Source: Zelopaecilomyces penicillatus (taxonomy: Eukaryota; Ascomycota; Sordariomycetes; Hypocreales; Pseudodiploosporaceae). From it: 64,000 nucleotides of DNA. Below are positions 55,144 through 64,000 of this stretch, piece after piece. The notes under the pieces were generated by a model that made no database searches, was not told the DNA's origin, and was given only the letters and a program-made list of their open reading frames with translations. Numbering within the stretch: position 1 is the first letter of the stretch; the number at the start of each line of letters is the position of its first letter. The stretch is taken from positions 3,038,001-3,102,000 of the forward strand of contig VCCP01000002.1 of the NCBI GenBank assembly GCA_005765155.1. The letters run 5' to 3'. A program made the translations under genes and the position numbers.

Positions 55144-57180
55144 CTAGCCTGTTTTCTTCTTCTTTTTTGGCCGATCTTCCTCCTCCTCCTCCTCGTCATC
55201 ATCATCATCTTTCATGTTCTCGTCCTCATTATCCACTCCGCTTTCGTCGCTACCAGAACCGGAGCTGTCATGAGCACTATCGTACTCCTCAGCAACATCG
55301 CTTTCGCTGTCAGCGCGGAAGTCCTCATCCACGCTCTCCTCATCCTCATCGGCGGAGCCGCGGTCTGCCTTGGGCGCGACAACCTCATCCTCAGAATCGT
55401 CCATGGCCTCCTCGCGAAGAGCGGCTGCCAACATGGTGGCGTCCTCGTCGATCTCGTTCTTCACACGTAGACCCTTGAGTTTGAAGAAGGTCTCGAGGGC
55501 CTTGAGATCCTCGCGGTTAATGTTGCTGAATTGCGATGACCCAGCTCCATTCTTCATCTGCACTGTGATATCGAAGGTGGAAAGGGCAGAGACAGCCCCG
55601 CCTACACGGGAAAATGTGACGGATTGGGTCTGCTCGTACGAAATGTAATTGGCAGGCTTAGGGACAAACATGAAGGCTTTCTCCAAACAATAGAGGAAAC
55701 CCTCGCTAGCCTTGATAAAACACTTGATGCCATACTGGTTTCGGTGTCTGCGAAGAAAAATTGGGGTTAGCATACATGTGTTGCATGATCGAGCGAAAGA
55801 AAGATAAAGAAGGATACACCACGTACGTGAGAAAGTCCTTGGCAGGTGATGAAATCTTCTTGTTACCTAGACCCCTGAAAATCTTGGCAACGACATGATG
55901 CAGCGGCTCTTCGTAATGTGCTTCTAGCTTGTCTTTGTATTTGCTCTCAAGTTCTGATTCCTCGAGATTAAGATCGATAGTAACCTCTTCATCTTTCTTA
56001 AATTGCATGACGACGAAGGGGTATCGGGTCTGGCCCTGCCGTAGAGGAGGGTCCAGGCCAATACAGAGCATACAATGTGTCTCGTCTGGTTTGGGAAGAA
56101 CCATGAACTTCTTGACCGCCTCGTATTGAATCTTGTAGTCGTAGGTCTTGCCGCGAAGCCGGAAAGAAGACTCATACATGTCGATATCGAACCGACCTCT
56201 GTTGGAGCTGTTAGAGATACCGATACCCAAGTCAATTGATGAGGCAGGTAACAAAAGACATACCTGGGAGTGAGGTGCAGCACGTCGAGGAAGGTGGCGA
56301 TAGTATCGCCAGCCGTCTCACCAATTTCAGCTTTCTCAATAAGAGTCTCATAGAAAAGCATGGCGGCATTCTTCTCCTTCTCGCCGTCCTCATCGCTGCC
56401 GGCTTCCTCTCCTTCGGTTTCCTTCTTGGTCGTCACGCCTGGGATATAAAATCGCATTTCGACAAGTTGGTCCTTTCCTGCACCTGCCTTTTTACCCCTG
56501 CCACGCGCACCACCGAGCTGGCCGTCAGTACCCGTGTCGCTGGCGTTAAGTGGAAGAGCCATCTCGACAGCAACCTCATTGCGGCCAGCCAAGTTGGTGT
56601 TGCCAATCTCAGAGTAGGGCAGCTCAAACGCTGGCTTGTTCTGAACGCTAAAGGTGATTTCGGCCTTGGAGAATTCGGCTTTGCCCCAATTCCAGCCTCG
56701 AAGGGCGTGCTCCTTGTTTTCTAAGGTGGCGCTGTACCAGTTTTTGAAAATCTTGCTCAGGCGCTCAAAGTCCTCCTGTTGGAATCCATCGAGCTGAATA
56801 ATACCCGAGTTACGCTGCAAGATGCGAACTTCGTACCCTTTGGCAGCTCGGCTCCATTGCGCGCTGCTGATGTTGCTGTGATCGAGGGTGAAGGTGTCGC
56901 CGCCGCCTGCAGGTTTCCAGCCGAAGCCAGTCTCGGCGAACCTGCACTTGCCGCTCTCCTTGGAGAGATCGAGGTAGATGCTATCAAAGCTCTCGCTGCG
57001 CAAAACTTTGTCAGCAATCAATGACTCAGAGGTATGTGCAGTAAGATAGAATGGCATTTGGAATAGTGAATAGTCAAGGGGGGCCTCATTGTGGAGGCAA
57101 AGGCGACAACGAGAAGACACAACTTGTGGCTAAGTTTGAACCACTCGCAACCTGGATTCAGCAACTTACATGGCAGTCAT
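55144..57180 (-). CDS. POB3: FACT complex subunit POB3 (SSRP1-like)
   Basis: Five exons by count of coding pieces minus one: coding parts are 57180-57170, 56995-56264, 56198-55827 and 55747-55144 (four exons), giving 572 aa. The first exon is 11 nt (ATG ACT GCC AT) and joins to give MTAIESFDSIYLDLSKESGK, the usual Pob3 N-terminus. Then come the POB3_N/SSRP1 PH-like domain (GWKPAGGGDTFTLD ... GWNWGKAEF), the structure-specific recognition domain (ITFSVQNKPAFELPYSEIGNTNLAGRNEVAVEM ... EMRFYIPGV), the second PH pair (GRFDIDMYESSFRLRGKTYDYKIQYEAVKKFMVLPK ... FLTHRNQYGIKCFIKASEGFLYCLEKAFMFVPKP) and an acidic C-terminus ending KKKKKTG. No HMG box, as usual for fungal Pob3. FACT reorganises nucleosomes in transcription and replication. 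Introns: 174, 65 and 79 nt. Confidence 0.95.
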
Positions 57181-58349
57181 TTTGTCGCAGAAAAAGGATG
57201 CCAGACGCTGTGAGAATCGCGATTCCCTTTCAAGGCCCTTCTATGGCTGGTGATGCTTTAATGGCGAACGACGCTCCGGCAAACAGCTCGATGAAGATGG
57301 ATGTGGCGGGCGATTTATTTCGAGCTCAACTTCGTCGAGAGCGCGAGCCAACGCGCAGGAAGACGCGCTACCAGCAGGTGTGCCATTAGTGCCTTAAGGT
57401 CTAATAGGGAGCTGACAGCTGTGGCTGTTCTCTACGGGTGTCTACACCACTGTAATTGCATTGCCGTTGCCCATACGAACGTTTGGTGGTGGTCAGTGAA
57501 GTCAGTGGAGCACTGTACAGCAGAGCAGGCGCAGTGACCCCCTGATTTGTATGTTGCCTAGAACCTGTTTGTGGCAGCACTACCTAGGTACTGTACTTAC
57601 GCATGTGCCGGTGATGCAGCCTGTGTTATGGGACACGCTGATACATGGAAGCCTGATTTGATTTCTGTTGTCCCTTTCTACTGCACCGGCCTTTTTCCCG
57701 CCTTTGTGTACTTTGTTTTGTTTTGAAGGGCTGAAATCGAGGAAATGAATCCACTCATAATTTGCGTTTGCCGATTCCATTGTCTGTCTTCACATAGGAT
57801 TACTTGCAAACATTATTAGCCTCCAGCCTTACAGGCAATTATACTTTTATCAGGAGGCTTGTTGGGAGCCCATGTGGAGATACAAGTAAGGAATCCGTAC
57901 TCCGTACATGAGCCTGCATGCATCCCAGCAGGCTGAATATGTATATGTACCCATTAGCGTAGTTGCTTGTCACCGCCGAACCCCGCGATTGTACAGTAGC
58001 ATTTAAACTAACAGGCAGCGTTAGTGAGCCACAAGGCAGTTGTGTAGACTTGCTAGGTGCTTCCCATTGCAAAGTACTTCTCGGCATCTCAGCTCTTATC
58101 AGTGGCGTTTAATGGACCGAGCTGCTACTTATACCGTTCGAGGCGGCATCAACTTACCATCCCTTGTGAATGCTCCGACCTTCCGCTAACGATAACGTCA
58201 GTCAGCAGCCGCGTGCCAGGCAGTGTTGCATCACAACAACTATCACCTGACGCTCGACTCCCGACACCCCATCGTTTCCGCCTCCCTGACGACATCTACT
58301 TCTTACTTCCATCGCCACTCCATCGTCCTACCTCTTGATTAAAACGTTC
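57181..58349. promoter_or_regulatory. Divergent promoter region, POB3 / ATG15
   Basis: About 1.2 kb between outward-facing genes. It contains ACCTAGGTA at 57582-57590 and TACTCCGTA (reverse of TACGGAGTA) at 57898-57906. I see no ORF with support and no RNA gene. Confidence 0.45.
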
Positions 58350-58391
58350 ATGGTCTTTCAAGATTGTGTTTGGTGGTATACTCCATCATGA
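58350..58391 (+). promoter_or_regulatory. uORF of ATG15 whose stop overlaps the main start codon
   Basis: ATG at 58350 opens a 13-codon ORF (MVFQDCVWWYTPS) that ends with TGA at 58389-58391. The last A-T-G-A shares bases with the ATG15 start at 58388-58390. No other ATG lies between. If transcribed, translation of ATG15 would need leaky scanning or coupled re-initiation. Confidence 0.5.
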
Positions 58392-60370
58392 CGGCCTCAT
58401 CTCCGACATCGCTCTTCTTCCGACATGCCTCTGCCGGCAGAGTTACTGCAGCTCTGCTGTTGGCTTTCTTAGCTATCACACCAGCTTCGGCGTCTGGCAG
58501 CCGCCATAATGAGTTTGAAGGCGGCGTGTTTCTACCTCACGGCCCAGGCCCGGTCCTGCCAAACCATCCCGACGCTCCAAAACCAGCTGAACATACATTC
58601 ACTCTTCGCCACATCTATCATCATGGCACAACGCAACACCCAGGCCTCCATAGAAAGCGAGATGTGATACACGACGAATCTCGAATATATCTGGCGGCGG
58701 AAGACGAATATGGAGAGCTGGAAGTATCACGGCTCAAGGTCAAGAGCCGCGCAGATACAATCGAACGTTTAGTGGACCGACGTCCCTCAGTCATTGACCC
58801 TATGGTTGCTGAATCACGGAAACGTGGCTTTGTGTCTGTTCTAGATGCCTCAGCATGGACCGTGGATCAGATTTCATCTCCTGATGTGACAGACAAGGAT
58901 ACCGTGGTGAGCATGGCTTATATTGCTGCCAATGCATATGTCCAACAGGAGGGTCAAGCCGACTGGGAAGATGTTGGCAATGGCTTTAATCGGAGTCTCG
59001 ATTTTGGCTGGGAGGGCGATGGCCTTCGTGGCCATGTGTGGGCAGATGAAACAAACTCGACTGTTGTCATTGGACTTAAGGGTACCTCCGTTGCAGTATT
59101 TGATGGCGAGGGCACAACAACCAACGACAAGGTTAACGACAACTTGTTCTTCAGTTGCTGCTGTGGCCAGCAAGGCCAATGGTCCTACCATCAGGTGTGC
59201 GACTGCGCTACTGGAACCTACGCATGCAATACTACATGCGTCGCCCAATCGCTTCGAGAGGAAAATCGTTACTACGCTGCTGCTCGTGAGCTCTATTCCA
59301 ATGTTACAGAGCAATATCCCAACTCAAATATTTGGCTTGCCGGGCACTCCTTAGGAGGAGCTATTTCATCAATGCTGGCTCTGACATATGGCGTGCCTGC
59401 GGTCACCTTTGAAGCAGTGCCAGAGGCGCTGCCTATTTCCCGGTTAGGGTTGCCCATTCCGCCAGGAGCAAATGCAAACACCCCTCAAGCAAGAGCTTTT
59501 ACGGGAACATATCATTTTGGTCACACTGCCGACCCAATTTATATTGGTACTTGCAATGGAGCTGCCGCATCTTGTTCGTATGCGGGCTATGCTCTTGAAT
59601 CGGCCTGTCACACTGGATTTGAGTGTGTTTATGATGTTGTTGCAGATAAAGGCTGGCGAGTTGGGATCGGTACTCATAAGATCAGATCTGTGATCCATGA
59701 CGTTCTTCTGAAATATGACACTGTGCCCAAATGTGTTTCCACTCCTGAATGTCGGGACTGTGCTCAATGGAAAATGTACAAGAGCAATGGCACCGAATCT
59801 ACAACCTCAGCCGTCCCAACTACGACTTCGAGGATCCGAACGCGAACGACTACATGTGAGACTCCAGGCTGGTGGGGTTGTTTGGATTCATCTACAGGCA
59901 CTCCCACCACAACAACAACCACTCCAACAACATCCACATCGACCTGCAAAACACCTGGATGGTTTGGATGCAAGGATAAAACTACAACGTTTGAATTTAC
60001 ACCAACTCAATCAACTTCGATTCCTTCGACTACATCTTGCTTAACCCCGGGTAGATTCTGGGGGTGCAATGATGGGACTACTGTGTGGCTTTCAAGCACC
60101 ACAAACTCAATGACACCTGCCCCCAGTACAACTTGTGAGACGCCAGGGAAATTCTGGGGTTGTCGCGATGATCTTCCAACAGCTCTCCCAGATCCTTGGT
60201 CTAGCGTTTCCACCACAGCTCCGTTAATCACTCCGGCCCCAACAGGCACGCCAGTGTCAACTACTAGCGCTACCCCATCGACGAAGACCACATGTCGCCA
60301 TAGAAACTGGCTAGGCTTTTGTAAGGATTGGCAAGATGATGGGGATCACTTCTCACCCGATGAGATTTGA
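58388..60370 (+). CDS. ATG15: Autophagic-body lipase ATG15
   Basis: Intronless, 660 aa. Residues ~18-36 are a hydrophobic signal anchor (RVTAALLLAFLAITPASASG), expected to route the protein through ER and endosomes to the vacuole. The alpha/beta-hydrolase core has the serine motif AGHSLGG with S321, preceded by WADETNSTVVIGLKGT and a Cys-rich stretch (FFSCCCGQQGQWSYHQVCDC), and followed by FGHTADPIY with a likely catalytic Asp and a later GIGTHKIRSVIHDVL with His. This is the ATG15 pattern; the enzyme degrades autophagic and multivesicular body membranes. The C-terminal ~190 residues form a Thr/Ser/Pro-rich tail with five Cys motifs. Start at 58388 is the first ATG in frame; upstream non-ATG codons are open. 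Confidence 0.93.
   Translation: MTASSPTSLFFRHASAGRVTAALLLAFLAITPASASGSRHNEFEGGVFLPHGPGPVLPNHPDAPKPAEHTFTLRHIYHHGTTQHPGLHRKRDVIHDESRIYLAAEDEYGELEVSRLKVKSRADTIERLVDRRPSVIDPMVAESRKRGFVSVLDASAWTVDQISSPDVTDKDTVVSMAYIAANAYVQQEGQADWEDVGNGFNRSLDFGWEGDGLRGHVWADETNSTVVIGLKGTSVAVFDGEGTTTNDKVNDNLFFSCCCGQQGQWSYHQVCDCATGTYACNTTCVAQSLREENRYYAAARELYSNVTEQYPNSNIWLAGHSLGGAISSMLALTYGVPAVTFEAVPEALPISRLGLPIPPGANANTPQARAFTGTYHFGHTADPIYIGTCNGAAASCSYAGYALESACHTGFECVYDVVADKGWRVGIGTHKIRSVIHDVLLKYDTVPKCVSTPECRDCAQWKMYKSNGTESTTSAVPTTTSRIRTRTTTCETPGWWGCLDSSTGTPTTTTTTPTTSTSTCKTPGWFGCKDKTTTFEFTPTQSTSIPSTTSCLTPGRFWGCNDGTTVWLSSTTNSMTPAPSTTCETPGKFWGCRDDLPTALPDPWSSVSTTAPLITPAPTGTPVSTTSATPSTKTTCRHRNWLGFCKDWQDDGDHFSPDEI
59855..60328 (+). 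repeat. Five Cys-box repeats in the ATG15 tail
   Basis: Copies at 59855-59887, 59944-59976, 60038-60073, 60134-60169 and 60293-60328 encode C-x-TPG-x(1,2)-[WF]-G-C-x-D units (CETPGWWGCLD, CKTPGWFGCKD, CLTPGRFWGCND, CETPGKFWGCRD; the fifth, CRHRNWLGFCKD, is divergent). Thr-rich linkers of 19-41 residues separate them. The tail is absent in yeast Atg15. Confidence 0.8.
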
Positions 60371-61144
60371 ATGTCTGGGGTTTGAGTTTAGTCCACGAAG
60401 CAGTGCATTATTCTGCTAGATTTATGACAAATGCATTGACTTCGTTTATGTTTTGCACAATTTGGATTCAAGACACCGGGTTTTGATTTTGGGGCCTACG
60501 ACACATGGCGTTGGTGAATTTAACTGGAGTAGCATACCACGCATACACATATTATTATTATTCAACATCATTATTTATTGGATGTTGATGGTTTGGCCCA
60601 TTGGACTTGGGCTGCGGCGTTGAATACTGTACCTAGGAGCAGGCGCATAGTAACATTGCGTAGATAGAGACATTTGGAAGCAATACCATTAGTATTTGAG
60701 TTGAGCATCATGAAGTTGGCAAGTGACTGTACAAAGCGAGTACATCATTCTGATGAGACAAACTTGAAAAACTCCAGAGTCTTGATCCACAGTAAATGTA
60801 TATAATTTCGTATTGCACTCTATGGATATTGTGCTTTCGAGAGAGTAGTAGCCTAAGGCGGAGCGAAGTTCTGATTTTGACTGTATTCATTGTTTGCCAG
60901 CGAACAAACATGGTGGTGGGTTACGGGTGGAAGCAGGGTTGTGCAGTTAGTTGCTGGTACCTGGGTGATGTCAGTGGTGAGTCGTATTTTCCAAGCTGCC
61001 CCTCGCAAACGCGTCTCCCACCCTTTCCAGGCATTAGCCAGCTACTCATCTCTTACAAACTTCTGCCCAAACTCCAATGGTTCTCCGGTTGGACGCCGCT
61101 CCGAGGGGCACAAATCGCGACTCTTGACACTCACAGAACCGCAC
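60371..61144. other. Intergenic: ATG15 3' flank and SWC2 leader
   Basis: 774 bases. AT-rich tracts at 60545-60585 suit the ATG15 3' end. The frame of SWC2 is open back to 60890, but its upstream part (about 85 codons) has no acidic or family character, so I treat it as leader. Confidence 0.45.
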
Positions 61145-63781
61145 ATGATGGATACGGAAACAAGGGCGTCCGAAAAGGACGAATCCAGTGCGCCTAACCT
61201 ACCACTCAGCGACGACTCGGATAGTAGCAGCGACGGAAACAGCAGCAACAGAGAAGAGAATCGCATAGAATGGCTAGCGACGACACGGAAGCGCCGGTCC
61301 ACGGCTGGAAATCGGATGAAGTCAATGCTTGCAAACGAAGAGCCTGATTCCGATCTCGAGCTCCTCTTTGCCGAGGATGAGGATGATCAGGCGTTCTCAG
61401 AAGCCGGCGACGATGGATCTGATGTTCAGATGGACTCATCATCGGATGACGAAGATGACAATAACAATAACAACGGCGGTGATGATCTCGAGGGCGAGAA
61501 GGAGCTTGAGCGTCGAGCCAAAGAGCGTCGCGCTGCTCAACGCAAGCGTAAAACTCAAGAGGCAATCCCAGCCAAGTTCAGGAAGAAAGTTCGAATCGAC
61601 TCAGCGACGCCAACCGTCTCAACACCCGCATCCACGCCAACGACAACGGCGCAACCTCGTTCTAAAAAGAAGTCGGAGCGCATGTCATGGCTTCCATCGA
61701 TGACCGATATGCCTACCAGAGCCTCCTCACGGCAGACGACCCGCATGTCCAAGGAACAACTACATCAGCAAATGGTGGAGCGGGAGGCGAGGCGGTTGAA
61801 ACAGCTGGATCAGATGCAGAAGAAAGCGGCGAAGCTAGAAGCACTCAAAAAGCCGCCCATGACACAGGAGGACCGCCTGCGTGAGGCAGCCATTGTTGAG
61901 CAGCGAAACAGCAAAAGTTTGAACCGCTGGGAGGTTGCAGAGAAGCAGAGAGAGGAGGAGCGTAGGGCCAAGCTAGCAGCTCTCCATGAGAGAACGCTGA
62001 AGGGCCCGGTCATTACGTTTTGGAGCGGTCTCGGGCATTCGCAAAGAATCGTGGTTGTTGAGGAAAAGCCCAAAAAGAAGCGAGAAAAGGTGGACAAGTC
62101 AACCAAAGAAAAGGACAAGGTTAAGGCTTCAACTCCGAAGGATGCAAAAGATGATGAGGCTGGCGTCACTGAGGGCGCCGGCGCGAAGACGATCCCTGAT
62201 AAAGAAGTCCAACAAAGTAGCGCCGCAGGACTCAACAAAGAAGGCGATGAAACGTCTCAGCCGCCAGGCTCTACCTCAGCAGAGCCTTTGGTGACTGCTG
62301 AGTCCAAAGAGCTTATCAATACGCAGCCCATTAGACAAGAAGGGGATGAGAACTTGCAGGCTCATGTAGAGGCATCGCAAACGCCATCACAACCGTCACT
62401 ACAGCCTCCTCTGCCGACTTCGACCAAGTCTGCTGTTTCTAGCTCCGAGGTCGCATCTCCATCACTCTCAGTGTCCCGATTGACTCCCCATCAGACCCTT
62501 AGTACCAGTTCTGACACTTCTATCGCATGCGAGCCTCTCCCTCTCTCCGTTCCTAGCCCTGCCGTTGCAACTCCCACTCTTGAGAAAGAAGCGGATGGTA
62601 ATGTCGCTCCACAACGTCCCCAACTCCTGGCCATGCCTCCGCCGCCTTCGTCTTTGGCCAGTGGGCTTGCTGCACCGTTCTCTGCGCCCTCAGCTCAAAA
62701 CCAGGCATCTCCTCTTGCAACACCGGCTGGAATTAGCATGCCGGAGCCTAATGGCAAACCTGTAGGTGTTCTAGCAGCACCGGTACTAGCACTACCGCCA
62801 TCCATTGGCGTAGGTTTTGGACTTCAATCAAGTCCAAAGTCTCATGTCCTTGCACCACCCAATACATCTCAACAGCGGCCTGCGCCATTACCAACACTGT
62901 CCGTGAAAACACAGGACCACTTGCCGAGTACTGGCCTCTCAAGTACAGAAGCCGTTATCTTGAATCAGCCTTTGCAATCTTTGAAGAACGAGGCTGAAAT
63001 AGCGAGCGAGTCTGTAAGTCCCAGCATCTCTGAACCACCAACAGCAACCGGTTCGTCTGCAGATCTGACTACGACTCGAAATACAATTATTCTCCAAAAT
63101 TTTGACGAGACTGCCATTCGGGATAAAAGCGTACAGACGCATATTTTGTTCGGGAGGAAAATGAACAAGCTCTCTAGTATAGTACCCTGCGTCTCTTGAC
63201 ATTTTCTTTCATACACCCAACTAACAAATGTTTTGATAGAACCGACCCCAGCCCCGATTTGTGTCATCACAAACCATATTGCGCGGTATCGGGATCCCAA
63301 AACTGGGTTACCTTACTATAACGTATTCGCTTATCGCGAGATCCAGCGCCTACGGCGTGGTGAGCATCGCTGGAGCAAGATCTTGGGAGCATGGGTAGGG
63401 AGTGGTACGGTTGGTGCGCGTGGCGTACCTGAGCGTTTTCTTAACCCAGATGCGCCAAGAAAGGCTGCTGAAGATAGGTCTAAAGAAACAGACAAGGTAA
63501 AACCAGTGTCAAGCATCGATCATGCTAAGGAGGAGACAAAGAATGATGAACAACCACAGCCACAGCACCCAGTATCGGTTCCCGCTCCAGCACCAGCACC
63601 AGTACCAACACAATTACCTCTACAAGCATCACAATTACAGTCGCGGCCGCAACCGCAATTACACGGACCGCAAGCACCAGCTCCTCTTGCTGCTGAGGCG
63701 AAAGCCCCTACGCAGCAATCGCAATCAGAAACTCAGATCCAGCCTACCCAAACACAACCTGCTGTAGAAGCGACCAGCTGA
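61145..63781 (+). CDS. SWC2: SWR1 complex subunit SWC2/VPS72 (YL1 family)
   Basis: Two exons, 61145-63176 and 63240-63781, giving 857 aa; the 63-nt intron has GTATAG and GATAG ends. The N-terminal region has acidic runs (SDDSDSSSD; LLFAEDEDDQAFSEAGDDGSD) and RRSTAGNRM, followed by a basic stretch; this is the YL1 N-domain that binds H2A.Z-H2B. A long coiled-coil-like segment (SKEQLHQQMVEREARRLKQLDQMQKKAAKLEALKK) comes next, then a Ser/Pro-rich linker. The YL1_C domain spans the intron (about 655-715): LFGRKMNKLSKPTPAPICVITNHIARYRDPKTGLPYYNVFAYREI. The tail is Gln/Pro/Ala-rich. The protein delivers H2A.Z to the SWR1 remodeller. Two adjacent ATGs (61145, 61148) could start. Confidence 0.92.
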
Positions 63782-64000
63782 TTGCGCTGCATCGATGTAT
63801 AGTAAATGGGTGTTGTGGTGTTCATACGTCCTCTTTGTTGTAAAATGGAGGTCACAGAGAACGAGCAGATCGGGGTTTTTTTGGTTTCTTTTGAGTGTAA
63901 CAACACAAACCAGGAAGGTCAGACTGTACGATTTCATGTATATAGAAATGGATACCCAAAGAGTCTTGCACGCGGCAAATAATAGCCGGCTCCGATGATC
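63782..64000. other. 3' flank of SWC2
   Basis: The last 219 bases hold the SWC2 3' region; no further gene begins before the window ends. Confidence 0.5.

Noticed and set aside
18833..57169. snoRNA inside the longer introns (MDH intron 1, SIZ intron 1, POB3 intron 1)
   Set aside because: I looked for C (RUGAUGA) and D (CUGA) boxes at intron ends and found no matching pairs.
60890..61144. 85 extra N-terminal codons for SWC2
   Set aside because: The frame is open and contains ATGs, but lacks the acidic/basic character of the YL1 N-terminus; adjacent ATGs at 61145-61150 start the family-like sequence.
1..64000. CRISPR array, rRNA, insertion sequences or a biosynthetic gene cluster
   Set aside because: No spaced direct repeats, no rRNA-like sequence, no transposase or terminal repeats, and no PKS/NRPS or tailoring enzymes are present.

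Overview
This is nuclear DNA from a filamentous ascomycete (Pezizomycotina). It is most likely a sordariomycete and plausibly hypocrealean, but the order is inferred. The signs are: genes with many 50-90 nt introns carrying GTRNGT donors, CTAAC/CTGAC branch points and YAG acceptors; genes on both strands with no operons; a pyrimidine-rich leader; and a gene set typical of this group (KSP1-type kinase, TUP1/RCO-1, ATG15 with a long tail, DUF2015, DUF2423, the eL28 protein that S. cerevisiae lacks). There are no rRNA genes, no CRISPR array and no recognisable transposon.

Layout. 2.3-11.8 kb: KSP1-like kinase (+), vacuolar amino acid transporter AVT1 (-), RNase MRP subunit RMP1 (+), co-repressor TUP1/RCO-1 (-). 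11.8-15.7 kb: a 3.9-kb gene-free stretch behind TUP1. 15.7-26.1 kb: DUF2015 (-) divergent from eL28 (+), malate dehydrogenase (+), TRAPP subunit TRS33 (-), SUMO E3 ligase SIZ/PIAS (-), DUF2423 small basic protein (+). 26.6-39.4 kb: GPI ethanolamine-phosphate transferase LAS21 (+), condensin subunit YCG1 (-) divergent from NOP4 (+), an unrecognised protein (-), a NIPA-type Mg transporter (+). 39.4-51.2 kb: an 11.8-kb gene-poor interval with one weak spliced-ORF candidate. 51.2-63.8 kb: a large intronless CRIB-motif protein (+), FACT subunit POB3 (-), lipase ATG15 (+), SWR1-complex subunit SWC2 (+).

The genes are mostly unrelated housekeeping functions: ribosome and rRNA maturation (eL28, NOP4, RMP1), chromatin and chromosomes (POB3, SWC2, YCG1, TUP1, SIZ), membrane traffic and vacuole (TRS33, AVT1, ATG15, LAS21) and signalling (KSP1, CRIB protein). 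I see no metabolite cluster, defence island or other gene system.

The points most worth a second look are: an ATG15 uORF whose stop overlaps the main start codon; an ATG-poor leader of more than 1 kb before KSP1 with two three-codon uORFs; a GC-AG intron that restores the conserved core of RMP1; the 11.8-kb gene desert; and two short palindrome-like motifs that recur in intergenic DNA. All gene models were spliced by eye. Exon junctions were checked for frame and for fit to family motifs as I remember them, not by alignment.
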